A stretch of 64,000 nucleotides of DNA from CAWIXB01 sp963839955 (GTDB lineage: Bacteria > Actinomycetota > Actinomycetes > JACCUZ01), in NCBI GenBank assembly GCA_963839955.1, contig CAWIXB010000001.1, positions 2,480,001 through 2,544,000 of the forward strand, written 5' to 3'. This document shows, one piece after another, positions 40,885 to 49,869 of the stretch. Position 1 is the stretch's first letter. Each line of letters opens with the position of its first letter. Under the pieces are notes generated by a model that ran no database searches, had not been told where the DNA came from, and saw only the letters and a program-made list of their open reading frames with translations. The position numbers and the translations under genes are program-made.

Positions 40885-42195
40885 TCAGTGGCCGAGCAGC
40901 GCGTCGTCGAAGAACGCGACGACTCGGCGCTCGTAGGCGCGTGGCTGCGCCTCGATCCCCTTGATGTGCTTGGCGTGCGGGATAGCCCACAGCGTCGCGT
41001 TCGAGCCCGCGATGCGCTGGTACTCGGGTGTCAGGACCTCGGTCTCGTTCCCGCCATCCGGCGCCCAGATGAACAGCAGCGGGCGCGGGGCGATGCGCGG
41101 GATCAGCTCGGTGAGCGAGGCCGGGGGTGCCGTGTCCGAGAAGACGCCGACCGACGCGTAAAGCAGCGCGAAGCTGGGGCTCATCGGCCAGAACGTCCGG
41201 CCCGGGAGGGCCTGCTTGCTCTCCCCCAGCTGCCGTGCGCCGGCGCCGTCGGACACGACAGCGGCGAGGTCTTTGTCCTTCGCGGCGGCCTCGAGCATGA
41301 GCTCGCCACCGACGGAGAATCCGATGCCGCCGATGCGCTTCGGGTCGACGTCGGGTCGCTCCTTGAGCCAGTCGACTGCGGCGATGATGTCCTTGTCGCC
41401 GCCCCAGCCGTACATGTTCCCGGCGCCTTCGCTGCGGCCCTCGCCGCGGCGGTCGAACACCAGCACGCCGTAACCGTGGCGGGCGAGCATCCGGGCGGGC
41501 GCTTGGGTGCCGAGGCGTCCCGGGAAGTCGACGATTGCGGCGCCGTTACGCGACGGGATGTACCAGCCATGCAGCTGTAGCCCGTCGGACGTCGTGAAAC
41601 TGACGTCCTCGTGCGCGACGCCCAGCTTTTCTGCGGGCACCTCGGCCCGCGCGATGTGCGTGACGGCGTAGGCGAACAGCACCGACTGCACGACGAAGAA
41701 GGAGGCCAGTGCTGCGGCCACGACCAGAAGGGCGCGGCGCGTGACCCGCCGGAACATGCTCCCGTCGCGGCGGCGCGAGCGCCACAGTGTCACGGCGCCG
41801 ACCCCCAAGAGCAAGAGGCCGGCGGGGATGGCCAACAAGCCGGTGAAGTCGTCGCCGGACGGCCCAACGGCGAGGGTGTAGTAGCCGGCCTCGAGGACGC
41901 CGATGCCGAGGCCGAAGACGCCCACGGACAGTGCCAAGACGCCGCGCCACCCGGCCCGCACCCGCCCGTAGCCCCACGCGGCGGCTGCCAGCAGAGCGAC
42001 CGGTACGAGCCCGCTGACCAAGTGGTCGGCCGCGGAGGTGCCAGCCGGAGGCTGCAGGAAGCGGTCGTCCACCACGTGCAGTGCGACAAGCGCAGTCCCG
42101 AGCAGGAAGAGCGAGCGTTCGGCGAGCAGTCGCCTCCGCGGGGGGTGCGGCGCGGGGGCGGTCGTGGGGCTGGACGTGCTCGTGGTGGTCGTCAT
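40885..42195 (-). CDS. Membrane-anchored alpha/beta hydrolase
   Basis: A 436-residue protein. The N-terminal third has four or five transmembrane helices (LFLLGTALVALHVV, LVPVALLAAAAWGYG, GVLALSVGVFGLGIG, LLLLGVGAVTLW, ALLVVAAALASFFVVQSVLFAYAV). The C-terminal domain is an alpha/beta hydrolase with VLVFDRRGEGRSEG and nucleophile Ser in GIGFSVGGELML, and a terminal histidine in IPHAKHIKG. It is probably an esterase or peptidase-like hydrolase at the membrane. Substrate unknown. Confidence 0.85.
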   Translation of the reverse strand: MTTTTSTSSPTTAPAPHPPRRRLLAERSLFLLGTALVALHVVDDRFLQPPAGTSAADHLVSGLVPVALLAAAAWGYGRVRAGWRGVLALSVGVFGLGIGVLEAGYYTLAVGPSGDDFTGLLAIPAGLLLLGVGAVTLWRSRRRDGSMFRRVTRRALLVVAAALASFFVVQSVLFAYAVTHIARAEVPAEKLGVAHEDVSFTTSDGLQLHGWYIPSRNGAAIVDFPGRLGTQAPARMLARHGYGVLVFDRRGEGRSEGAGNMYGWGGDKDIIAAVDWLKERPDVDPKRIGGIGFSVGGELMLEAAAKDKDLAAVVSDGAGARQLGESKQALPGRTFWPMSPSFALLYASVGVFSDTAPPASLTELIPRIAPRPLLFIWAPDGGNETEVLTPEYQRIAGSNATLWAIPHAKHIKGIEAQPRAYERRVVAFFDDALLGH

Positions 42196-42303
42196 GCTTC
42201 AACGCTAGGAACTGAGCGCGTGAAAGATCAGGTGGCTACCCGCACCGCCCGGGGGGACACCCGCCGTACTCCCGGAGGCTGCCCCCGCGACCACGTCTGA
42301 CGG

Positions 42304-42846
42304 TCAGAAGCGATACCTCGTCTGACCATGCTCGCCGCCGAAGGCAAGGACCTTCTCAGCCTCGACCCGATAGACATGGGCACCTCCCTCGGTGCTGCCA
42401 CCGGTGTCGCTGCGCTCTACGAACTCCTGCCCGCGGACCTCGAACTGCCAGTCCTCCCCGTACTTGGCGAACCACGCGTCGGCCAGCGACTGCAACGCCT
42501 CGGCGTCGGTCACCCGAACCGCCGTGCCCTCGACCACGACGTCCTTGCTGCTGCCCCACCCGTTCGCACCCGTGCTGCCGGTGGTCACCGCGACCCGAGG
42601 GTTGGCGTCGAGGTTGCGGTGCTTCTGTTCTTCCGGGCCCGTGCAGAAGGCGAACGCGCCTGCGTGCCAAACGCCGACCAGAGGTACGGCGTGCGGGCGC
42701 CCGTCCACCCGGACGGTGATGATCCAGTAGAGCTGCGCCTCGTCGCCAAGTGGAGCTGGACCGAGATCACCAGGTCCGTCCAGGGATGCCGAACCGGCGT
42801 CATCATCTACCGCACCCTGGTCGAGCGGCCGGGGTTCAGCCGTCAC
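42304..42846 (-). CDS. Pyridoxamine 5'-phosphate oxidase-family (flavin/F420 split-barrel) protein
   Basis: A 180-residue split-barrel protein with WIITVRVDGRPHAVPLVGVWHAGAFAFCTGPEEQKHRNLDANPRVAVTTG, the core of PPOX-like F420/FMN-binding proteins. In Actinobacteria such proteins are often F420-dependent reductases or heme/biliverdin binders. The reaction is unknown. The start is GTG at 42846. Confidence 0.82.
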   Translation of the reverse strand: MTAEPRPLDQGAVDDDAGSASLDGPGDLGPAPLGDEAQLYWIITVRVDGRPHAVPLVGVWHAGAFAFCTGPEEQKHRNLDANPRVAVTTGSTGANGWGSSKDVVVEGTAVRVTDAEALQSLADAWFAKYGEDWQFEVRGQEFVERSDTGGSTEGGAHVYRVEAEKVLAFGGEHGQTRYRF

Positions 42847-43031
42847 GCCATCAACACGGTCACGTACACGTACGAGCGGGGGCGTTGGCTGGCCATCTCC
42901 GACCAGGGCACCGAGGTGAGCCCCCCGACGTCCGGGTGACCGCTGTCGGCGGATGGTCCGGTCGCCGAAAGGTCGTCGTCAGTGTCGCTGACTAGTCTGC
43001 GGAGGCGACGACCTCGAGGCGGTGGGTGGGG

Positions 43032-43841
43032 ATGGCAGAGTCGTACGACGAGTACCGGCGCAACCTCTGGCGCGGCAAGGCGAGCGCCTACCAGCGGAGT
43101 TTCGCGAGCTTGTGTGGCTACCCGGCCCCAGCCCTGCTCGACGCACTGGGCGTCGCCGGCGGCAGCCAGGTCCTCGATGTCGGCTGCGGCACCGGCTCGC
43201 TCACGGAGGAGGCGGCGGCTCGGGGCGCGGTGGTGACAGCGGTCGACGCCGAGCCGAGCATGGTCGAGGCCACGGCGGAGCGGGTGTCGACAGCGCGGAC
43301 GTCGGTGGCCGCGTTGCCCGGGCTGCCCTTCGCCGACGCCACGTTCGACGCCGTCGCCGCAAACTTCGTCGTGAACCATGTCGCTCAGCCAGCCGAGGCT
43401 GTCACCGAGCTCGCTCGCGTCGCACGGGCGGGCGGCCGAGTCGGCGTCACCATGTGGCCGGAGGCCCAATCCCCGCTCTGGCAGCTGTGGGACGACGTGA
43501 TCGAAGCAGCAGACGTCGAGCTGCCATCAACGCCGGAGGTCGCTAAGGAAGACGACTTCGCCCGTACGCAGGACGGGCTGCGCGACCTTCTCGCCGGCGC
43601 CGGCCTGGTAGACGTACAGGCACAGACCGTCGAGTGGCAGCACCGCGTCGACCCGGAGGACTGGTGGGCCGGCCCGGCCAGCGGAGTCGCCAACATCGGT
43701 CACATCGTGACCCAGCAGGACGAGGCAACGCTCCTGCGGTTGAAGGCCGCCTACGACCGCCTCGTGAAAGGACACCTCGACAGCCAGGGCATGCTGAGTC
43801 TCGCGGCCGCAGCCCTGCTCGCCTCGGGCAGAGCCACCTGA
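43032..43841 (+). CDS. Class I SAM-dependent methyltransferase
   Basis: A 269-residue methyltransferase. Motif I is VLDVGCGTGSLTEEAAARG, the acidic residue of the next strand is VTAVDAEPSM, and motif IV/V include LPFADATFDAVAANFVVNHV and ARVARAGGRVGVTMWP. This is the ubiE/COQ5-like layout, with no clue to the acceptor. ATG at 43032 follows GGTGGGTGGGG; GTG at 43026 is an alternative. The VOC gene follows 18 bp after its stop, so the two likely form an operon. Confidence 0.87.
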   Translation: MAESYDEYRRNLWRGKASAYQRSFASLCGYPAPALLDALGVAGGSQVLDVGCGTGSLTEEAAARGAVVTAVDAEPSMVEATAERVSTARTSVAALPGLPFADATFDAVAANFVVNHVAQPAEAVTELARVARAGGRVGVTMWPEAQSPLWQLWDDVIEAADVELPSTPEVAKEDDFARTQDGLRDLLAGAGLVDVQAQTVEWQHRVDPEDWWAGPASGVANIGHIVTQQDEATLLRLKAAYDRLVKGHLDSQGMLSLAAAALLASGRAT

Positions 43842-43859
43842 AACGACGAGGAGGTTCCG

Positions 43860-44255
43860 ATGGGACTGAGCGACTCCCGAGTCCAGGCGACCATCGCCGT
43901 GTCCGACCTCCGGACGGCCCGGCACTTCTACGAGCAGCAACTGGGTCTGGTCGGCGGCGAAGAGGAAGAAGACGGCGTCCTCTACACCTGCGGCGAACGC
44001 ACCCAGGTCTTCATCTACCTGTCGGCCGCGAACGCAGGCAGGTCGCCGGCGACGCTCGCCGGCTGGTCCGTCGATGATCTCGACCAGACGATCGAGGAGC
44101 TCGGTTCGCGAGGTGTGACCTTCGAGCACTACGACCAACCCGGCCTCAAGACCGACGAGCGAGGCGTCTTCACGGCTCGCCACCTGAAAGCCGCCTGGGT
44201 CAAGGATCCCGACGGCAACACACTGGCAGTCACCGAGACAATCGGCTCGAACTAG
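43860..44255 (+). CDS. VOC family protein
   Basis: A 131-residue glyoxalase-fold protein with QATIAVSDLRTARHFYEQQLGL, SVDDLDQTIEELGSRGVTFEHYD and AAWVKDPDGNTLAVTE. GAGGAGG stands six bases before the ATG, the best ribosome binding site in this stretch. It is 18 bp downstream of the methyltransferase gene. Function unknown. Confidence 0.87.
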   Translation: MGLSDSRVQATIAVSDLRTARHFYEQQLGLVGGEEEEDGVLYTCGERTQVFIYLSAANAGRSPATLAGWSVDDLDQTIEELGSRGVTFEHYDQPGLKTDERGVFTARHLKAAWVKDPDGNTLAVTETIGSN

Positions 44256-44334
44256 GCGGCGCCGGCGCCGCTGCCCCGAAGCGCGCACGGACGACCGCGT
44301 GCGGATGATCATGGAAGACCGCAACAATCAGGCC

Positions 44335-45339
44335 ATGACCCACCACACGTTCGAGAGCGGTCGCCCGACTCGCTGGGGCATCCTCGGCACCGGCGGCATC
44401 GCGTCGAAGTTCGCCAAGGACCTGCGCCTGCTTCCCGACGCGGAGGTGGTCGCGGTCGGGTCGCGCACCCAGGAGAAGGCCGACGCCTTCGGCGACGAGT
44501 ACGACGTGCGGCATCGACACGGGTCCTACGACGCCCTCGTCCACGACGCCGACGTCGATGTCGTCTATGTCGCGACGCCCCACCCGTTCCACTCCGCCGA
44601 CGCCCGGAAGGCGATCGACGCGGGCAAGGCGGTGCTCGTGGAGAAGCCCTTCACGATGGACGCAGACGAGGCGGCCGACCTGGTGGCGGCCGCCCGCCAG
44701 CGCGGTGTGTTCCTGATGGAAGCGATGTGGACGCGGTTCCTGCCCCACATGGTGCAGATCCGCGAGCTGCTCTCCCAGGGAGTGCTCGGAGACGTACGGT
44801 CGCTGTTCGCCGACCACGCCCAGTGGTTCGCGCCCGATCCCCACCACCGTCTCTTCGATCCGGCGCTGGGTGGCGGCGCGCTGCTCGACCTCGGCGTCTA
44901 CCCGATCTCGTTCGCGTCGATGGTGCTGGGCGAGCCGAGCCGGATCGCCGCCGCCAGCGACCCGACGTTCACCGGTGTTGACGCGCAGACGTCCGCGATC
45001 ATGCAGTATGACGGCGGTCGCCAGGCGCTGGTCTTCTGCACGCTGGAGGCTTTGGGCCCGACCCGCGCGTCGATCGTCGGGACTGAGGCGCGCATCGACA
45101 TCGACGGCGTCTGGTACGCCCCGACGTCCTTCTCCGTCGTGAAACGTACGGGCGAGGTGACGCGCTACGACAACACGCACGAGGGCCGTGGCATGCGCCA
45201 CGAGGCGACCGAGGTGGGGCGGTGCCTGCGCACGGGCCAGCTCGAGAGCAAGGTGATGCCGCTCAACGAGACGGTCTCGATCATGCGAACGATGGACGAG
45301 GTACGCCGGCAGATCGGGCTGACCTACCCGCCGGTCTGA
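44335..45339 (+). CDS. Gfo/Idh/MocA-family oxidoreductase
   Basis: A 334-residue NAD(P)-dependent dehydrogenase. The Rossmann motif is WGILGTGGIASKFAKDL, followed by VVYVATPHPFHS and the catalytic lysine motif VLVEKPFTMDADEA. The C-terminal beta-sheet domain starts with LDLGVYPISFASMVLGEPS. The substrate is probably a sugar, inositol or diol (dihydrodiol/glucose-6-P-like members share this pattern). ATG at 44335 is selected; two earlier in-frame ATGs (44305, 44311) lack better signals. Confidence 0.85.
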   Translation: MTHHTFESGRPTRWGILGTGGIASKFAKDLRLLPDAEVVAVGSRTQEKADAFGDEYDVRHRHGSYDALVHDADVDVVYVATPHPFHSADARKAIDAGKAVLVEKPFTMDADEAADLVAAARQRGVFLMEAMWTRFLPHMVQIRELLSQGVLGDVRSLFADHAQWFAPDPHHRLFDPALGGGALLDLGVYPISFASMVLGEPSRIAAASDPTFTGVDAQTSAIMQYDGGRQALVFCTLEALGPTRASIVGTEARIDIDGVWYAPTSFSVVKRTGEVTRYDNTHEGRGMRHEATEVGRCLRTGQLESKVMPLNETVSIMRTMDEVRRQIGLTYPPV

Positions 45340-45383
45340 CGGCCCACGGGAACAATGTCGGAGCCGACGTCCATGATGTCGTC

Positions 45384-45908
45384 ATGACCGCATCGACATG
45401 GACAGCGCCCGAGATCGAGCGACACCCGCGTGTCATCGGCGACGAACGCACGACCCTCGAAACCAGCCTCGACTGGCAGCGCCAGACCCTGCTCTGGAAG
45501 TGCGGCGGGCTCACCGGCGAGCAGCTCTCGTCCCGAGCGATTCCCGGCAGTACCCTGACGCTGCTGGGGTTGGTACGGCACCTGGCCGAGGTCGAACGGG
45601 TGTGGTTCCGGATGCGGTTCGCCGGCGAGGACACCGGCTACCTGTGGTTCAGCGAGGAAGACCCCGAGAACGACTTCGAAGGTGGCAGCGCGGCGAGCGC
45701 GGAGGCCGACTTCGCGACGTTCGACGTCGAGGTCGAGGCCGCGAGAGCCACCGTGGCCCCCCGCTCGCTCGACGAGATGTTCGCGCGACCCAGCGGGGAG
45801 AAAGTCAACCTGCGCTGGCTCTACCTGCACGTGCTCATGGACTACACGCGGCACAACGGTCACGCCGATGTGCTGCGCGAGCTCATCGACGGCCGCAAGG
45901 GCGACTGA
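45384..45908 (+). CDS. DinB-family (DUF664) protein
   Basis: A 174-residue four-helix-bundle protein of the DinB/mycothiol-dependent type. WQRQTLLWKCGGLTGEQL, LVRHLAEVERVWFRMRF and the closing LHVLMDYTRHNGHADVLRELIDG supply the three metal-binding histidines (H in VRHLAE, H-x3-H in TRHNGHAD). Members are mycothiol- or bacillithiol-dependent transferases or detoxification enzymes in Actinobacteria. No partner gene is adjacent. Confidence 0.87.
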   Translation: MTASTWTAPEIERHPRVIGDERTTLETSLDWQRQTLLWKCGGLTGEQLSSRAIPGSTLTLLGLVRHLAEVERVWFRMRFAGEDTGYLWFSEEDPENDFEGGSAASAEADFATFDVEVEAARATVAPRSLDEMFARPSGEKVNLRWLYLHVLMDYTRHNGHADVLRELIDGRKGD

Positions 45909-45909
45909 G

Positions 45910-46776
45910 CTACAAGGCGGCGGTGACGACGGTGCACGGAACCTGCGGATAGGCCCCGCGCAGTGGCCCGGCCCCAAGGGCCATGTCTTCGGTGTCCAGG
46001 ACGACGGCCGCGCCAGCCCGCCGCGCGATCCGGGAGTTGATCAGGTGGCGCGTCGTAGCCAAGCTGCGCAGGACTGGCCGTGGGATGTGCCTCGGCTTCC
46101 GGTCGGAGGTCCCGAGCCGAAGCTGCGCCAGCGCGGCGAGTTCGTTGAAGGTCAGGTTGGCGGGGCCGGCGACCTCGAGGACCCGCCCGCGCATCCCGGG
46201 GTTCCTCACCGCCAGGTCCACGACGGCCGCCACATCGATGACCGAAACGAAGTTCACCGGGTTGTCTCCGCGGCCGAAGACGAGAGGACGTCCCGAGTCG
46301 CCGGCGGACTGGCGCATGAGCTCGAGGTGCAGCTCGGCGAAGGCCGCCGATCGGACGACCGTCCAAGCGCACCCGCTGCGGCGCACCGTCTTCTCCGCTG
46401 CCGCCTTCATCCGGAAGAGCTCCATCGGATGGTCCGGCGCCGCACCGACGATCGACACCAATACCACTGCCGCCCCGACCTCTGCGGTCGCCTGCACCAG
46501 GTTGGCGTTGCCGTCTCGATCCACTGAGGCGGGGTTGTCACGGCCGGTGCCCTCGAATCCGTGCGCGGCCGAGACAACCGTGTCGACGCCCATGACCGCT
46601 GGGGCAAGTGTCGGGGGGTCGCGCAAATCGCCGATGACCAGCTCGACCTCGGGGCCAACCAGGTGGGCGCCCCGAGCTGGGCCACGGGTGAGCACTCGCA
46701 CGCGGTGGCCGCTCGCCACCAGCCGGCGCACGACGAGGGTGCCCAACCGGCCGGTGCCGCCCACCACGAGGATCAT
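45910..46776 (-). CDS. NmrA-like NAD(P)-binding SDR family protein
   Basis: A 288-residue atypical SDR. The nucleotide-binding loop is MILVVGGTGRLGTLVVRRLVASGHRVRVLTRGP, and GDLRDPPTLAPAVMGVDTVVSAA follows. There is no YxxxK catalytic pair in the usual place, consistent with the NmrA/redox-sensor group. The ATG at 46776 overlaps the stop of the SnoaL-like gene as ATGA. It is probably under the divergent TetR regulator. Confidence 0.87.
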   Translation of the reverse strand: MILVVGGTGRLGTLVVRRLVASGHRVRVLTRGPARGAHLVGPEVELVIGDLRDPPTLAPAVMGVDTVVSAAHGFEGTGRDNPASVDRDGNANLVQATAEVGAAVVLVSIVGAAPDHPMELFRMKAAAEKTVRRSGCAWTVVRSAAFAELHLELMRQSAGDSGRPLVFGRGDNPVNFVSVIDVAAVVDLAVRNPGMRGRVLEVAGPANLTFNELAALAQLRLGTSDRKPRHIPRPVLRSLATTRHLINSRIARRAGAAVVLDTEDMALGAGPLRGAYPQVPCTVVTAAL

Positions 46777-47204
46777 GGCGCGATCCCGATGTGCGCGCGG
46801 ACAGCAGCGTCGACGTCGCCACGTCCGACCTGCACGGGCTCGAGGTAGAACCGTGCCCACGACGCGAGTCCGTTCAGCACGCCGAACACGATTACGCCGC
46901 GCATCAGATGCGCGCTCCCGTCGCGCCGCGTTCCCGACATCTCCCACTCGGTCCACGCCGTGTCCCCGGCGACGGCGTGCCGAAGCACGGTGACCTGCAG
47001 ATCGGGCACGCCGGCGAAGATCTGGGTCCAGTTGGTGCGTACCTGCTCCCGGCCGCTGAAACCCCGCTCCGGGTGGGCAGGCGTCTCGTTCACGTAGTCG
47101 GCGGCGAAACAGCACACCAAGGCGTCGAGGTCATGCAAGTTCGTCGCCCGCTCCAACCGACGCACGAACCCTAGGGGCGACGTATCGAGCCCGGCACTGT
47201 CCAC
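46773..47204 (-). CDS. SnoaL-like (NTF2-fold) protein
   Basis: A 143-residue cone-shaped NTF2-fold protein: FVRRLERATNLHDLDALVCCFAADYVNETPAHPERGFSG, VRTNWTQIFAGVPDLQVTV and a final HLMRGVIVFGVLNGLASWARFYLEPV. SnoaL-like proteins act as cyclases, isomerases or ligand binders. The GTG at 47204 is preceded by ACGAGG. It forms a coupled pair with the SDR gene and is divergent from the TetR gene with 48 bp between starts. Confidence 0.85.
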   Translation of the reverse strand: MDSAGLDTSPLGFVRRLERATNLHDLDALVCCFAADYVNETPAHPERGFSGREQVRTNWTQIFAGVPDLQVTVLRHAVAGDTAWTEWEMSGTRRDGSAHLMRGVIVFGVLNGLASWARFYLEPVQVGRGDVDAAVRAHIGIAP

Positions 47205-47220
47205 GTTGCCTCGTTTAGTT

Positions 47221-47240
47221 CGATACAGTTGGGTGTAACG
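47221..47240. promoter_or_regulatory. Candidate TetR operator
   Basis: CGATACA (47221-47227) and TGTAACG (47234-47240) form an inverted repeat with one mismatch and a 6-base spacer. It sits in the 48-bp divergent gap between the SnoaL/SDR pair and the TetR gene, and would overlap both promoters. Confidence 0.5.
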
Positions 47241-47252
47241 GATAGGAGCAGC

Positions 47253-47915
47253 ATGGCCCGTTCGACCCCGCCCGTCAAGGCCCGTCGCCCGTACGACTCC
47301 CGCTCGCGGCGCGAACAGGCAGCCCGCAACCGCGCCAGAATCCTGGAGGTCGCGCAAGGCCTCTTCCTGCGCGACGGCTACGCAGCTACGACGATCACGG
47401 CGATCGCCGGAGCAGCCAGGGTGTCGCCGGAGACGATCTACAAGACTTTCGGTGGTAAGCCCGGGCTGGTCCGCGCCATCCAAGCAACCGCCCTCGCTGG
47501 TGCCGGGACCGTGCCGGCGTCCGACCGCTCCGACGAGATGGCGACGCGCGCCGGCGACTCGTTCGCCATCCTGCGCGGCTGGGCAATCCTCGCCACCGAA
47601 GTTGCCCCTCGGGTGACGCCGATCGTGTTGCTCGTCCGGTCGGCGGCGGCGACCGATCCAGACATGGCGCTCCTCATGCAGGAGATGGACCGGCAGCGGC
47701 GGAACAGGATGGCGCACAACGCCCGTCAGCTCCGTAAGCGAGGCCAGCTCCGACCGGGACTGTCAATCGACAAGGCGGCCGACGTCCTGTTCGCGTTCAC
47801 GGCGCCTGAACTGTTCGAGATCCTCGTGCTGCGACAGGGCTGGACGCTTGCCGAGTTCGGCGACTTCCTCTATCGCGGGATGGCCGCCGAGCTCCTCTCG
47901 ACGCAGCCTGAGTAG
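47253..47915 (+). CDS. TetR/AcrR-family regulator
   Basis: A 220-residue regulator. The N-terminal helix-turn-helix is RARILEVAQGLFLRDGYAATTITAIAGAARVSPETIYKTFGGKPGLVRAI. The C-terminal ligand domain is helical and variable. ATG at 47253 has AGGAG five bases upstream. It most likely controls the divergent SnoaL-SDR pair and itself; the ligand is unknown. Its stop abuts the dusB stop. Confidence 0.9.
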   Translation: MARSTPPVKARRPYDSRSRREQAARNRARILEVAQGLFLRDGYAATTITAIAGAARVSPETIYKTFGGKPGLVRAIQATALAGAGTVPASDRSDEMATRAGDSFAILRGWAILATEVAPRVTPIVLLVRSAAATDPDMALLMQEMDRQRRNRMAHNARQLRKRGQLRPGLSIDKAADVLFAFTAPELFEILVLRQGWTLAEFGDFLYRGMAAELLSTQPE

Positions 47916-49052
47916 TCAGCCGCCCGAGACCGCGAGCTCGGCAGCCGAGCCGAGGTCGGCGCGGTCGCCACCGGTGAGCCAGCCGTCGGGCAACGCGACC
48001 CGGCGCGGTGAGCCGAGGCGGCCGCGCGGGGCGCCGAGCGTGTCAGCGGGGAACGGCTGCCCGGCATCGAGGTTGGCGAGCAGCTCGTCGAGCTCGGAGA
48101 GCCTTGACACCAGCCCCAGCCGCTGGCGCGTCTCGCCGCCCACGGCGAAGCCCTTGAGATACCACGAGACGTGCTTGCGGAACTCGCGGCACCCCTTGTC
48201 CTCGCCCAGCCAGGCCACCATCAGCGTCGCGTGGCGGCGCATCACCGCGGCCACCTCACCCAGTGCCGGGTGCGGGTCGTCGGGCACGCCGGCGAACATC
48301 CGGTCGAACGACCGGAACAGCCAAGGCCGGCCGAGGCAGCCGCGCCCGACGACGACGCCGTCACACCCGGTTTCCCACATCATCCGCAAGGCGTCGGTGG
48401 CCTCCCACACGTCGCCGTTGCCCAGTACGGGGATCGAGTCGACGTGCTCCTTGAGTCGCGCAACGGCTGACCAGTCGGCCGAGCCGGAGTAGGCCTGTGC
48501 CGCCGTCCGGCCGTGCAGCGCGATGGCGGTGACGCCCTCGTCGGCCGCGATGCGTCCGGCGTCGAGGTAGGTGAGGTGGTCGTCGTCGATGCCCTTGCGC
48601 ATCTTCATCGTCACCGGCAGGGGGCCGGCCGCGCGTACCGCCGCGCGCAGGATGTCGCGCAGCAGGTCGCGCTTCCACGGCAACGCCGCTCCCCCACCGC
48701 GACGGGTCACCTTGGGGACCGGGCAGCCGAAGTTGAGGTCGATGTGGTCGGCGCGGTCCTCGGCGACCAGCATCGTCACGGCCTCACCGACGTAGTGGGG
48801 GTCCACGCCGTAGAGCTGGAGGCTGCGCGGCGACTCCTCCGGGCCGAACTCGATCATCGTCATCGTCTCGGGGTCGCGCTCGACCAGCGCCCGGGTGGTG
48901 ATCATCTCGCTGACGTAGAGCCCGCCGCCGTACTCACGGCACAGCCGGCGGAACGGCGCGTTCGTGATGCCTGCCATCGGGGCGAGCACGACGGGCGGCC
49001 ACACGGCGTACGGCCCCAGGTGCAACGGGGACGCGGTGGATGCGGCGGTCAT
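47916..49052 (-). CDS. dusB: tRNA-dihydrouridine synthase, DusB type
   Basis: A 378-residue FMN enzyme that reduces uridines in tRNA D-loops. VLAPMAGITNAPFRRLCREYGGGLYVSEMI binds FMN, Cys110 in LNFGCPVPKV is the catalytic proton donor, and MKMRKG, ALHGRTAAQAYSG, VLGNGDVW and VVGRGCLGRPWLF complete the phosphate-binding loops. Length is typical of actinobacterial DusB. It follows the lipoprotein gene by 25 bp on the same strand. Confidence 0.95.
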   Translation of the reverse strand: MTAASTASPLHLGPYAVWPPVVLAPMAGITNAPFRRLCREYGGGLYVSEMITTRALVERDPETMTMIEFGPEESPRSLQLYGVDPHYVGEAVTMLVAEDRADHIDLNFGCPVPKVTRRGGGAALPWKRDLLRDILRAAVRAAGPLPVTMKMRKGIDDDHLTYLDAGRIAADEGVTAIALHGRTAAQAYSGSADWSAVARLKEHVDSIPVLGNGDVWEATDALRMMWETGCDGVVVGRGCLGRPWLFRSFDRMFAGVPDDPHPALGEVAAVMRRHATLMVAWLGEDKGCREFRKHVSWYLKGFAVGGETRQRLGLVSRLSELDELLANLDAGQPFPADTLGAPRGRLGSPRRVALPDGWLTGGDRADLGSAAELAVSGG

Positions 49053-49077
49053 GGAGCCATTGTCTCAGCCCGCGAGG

Positions 49078-49869
49078 TCAGCGGGGCACGGCCGCCCGGA
49101 GCCTGCTGGCGAGCGACTCGAGGTTCGGCGGCGCAGACGGGTCGGTGGCCACGAGCAGGAGGCCGACACGCGTCCCTTTGCGTACGACGATCTCCGACCA
49201 CAGCCACTCGGTGGCCTCGGCGCCGTACTCCCGTCTCCGGTCGAGCACCGTCGTCGGCGTCACCCGCACCGGGTCGACCACCACGGTGAGCGGCTCGTTG
49301 GCGCCGACCTTCTCCGGGGGCTCGGGACAGGACAAGGCGATCTGCCCCATGCCGTCGAGGAAAGCGGCCGCCTGGGCGCCGCTCTTGTACTCGAGGACAA
49401 GTGCGACGCCCGGCGCTTCCTGCGGACCTCGGTAGGTGGCCTCCAGCGCATGCGCGGGCGCCGGCAGCGTCGGCGCCTGGTCGAGACCGAGGCAGCCGAG
49501 CGGGACCACGGACCGCACGACCTCGGCAGCGTCACGGGAACGCACCCACGACCCGTTGCCGACGTAGCCGTCCTCCGGGGCACCGGGGTCGACGTAGCGC
49601 TTCCAGCCGCGGCCGATCTCGGGCGCCCCGGGGACGCTGCGCGCGTCGAGGTCACCGGCGGTCGTCGCAGGTGTGGTCAGGGCCGGCTCGGTCGGCTCGC
49701 TCAGCGGCTCGGACTCGGCAGGTTCGGGGGGAGACGGCGTGCTCGAGGACGACGCCGCGGAGGCGACAGCTTCGGCCCGCTTCGTCGGCGGGTCGTCACC
49801 AGAGCAGCCTCCGAGCACCACACACGCCAGCAGTGCCGCCGAAGCGGCGACCAAGCGCGGCGGTCTCAT
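49078..49869 (-). CDS. Lipoprotein of unknown function
   Basis: A 263-residue protein with lipobox LGGC (Cys22) after a short signal, then a serine/proline/threonine-rich linker of about 50 residues. The folded region (about 80-263) has a conserved-looking EYKSGAQAAAFLDGMGQIALSCPEPPEK and two or three cysteines that may form disulfides, resembling PknH-like or DUF-type sensor domains, but no family is certain. The ATG overlaps the stop of the LGFP/M15 gene as ATGA. Confidence 0.7.
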   Translation of the reverse strand: MRPPRLVAASAALLACVVLGGCSGDDPPTKRAEAVASAASSSSTPSPPEPAESEPLSEPTEPALTTPATTAGDLDARSVPGAPEIGRGWKRYVDPGAPEDGYVGNGSWVRSRDAAEVVRSVVPLGCLGLDQAPTLPAPAHALEATYRGPQEAPGVALVLEYKSGAQAAAFLDGMGQIALSCPEPPEKVGANEPLTVVVDPVRVTPTTVLDRRREYGAEATEWLWSEIVVRKGTRVGLLLVATDPSAPPNLESLASRLRAAVPR

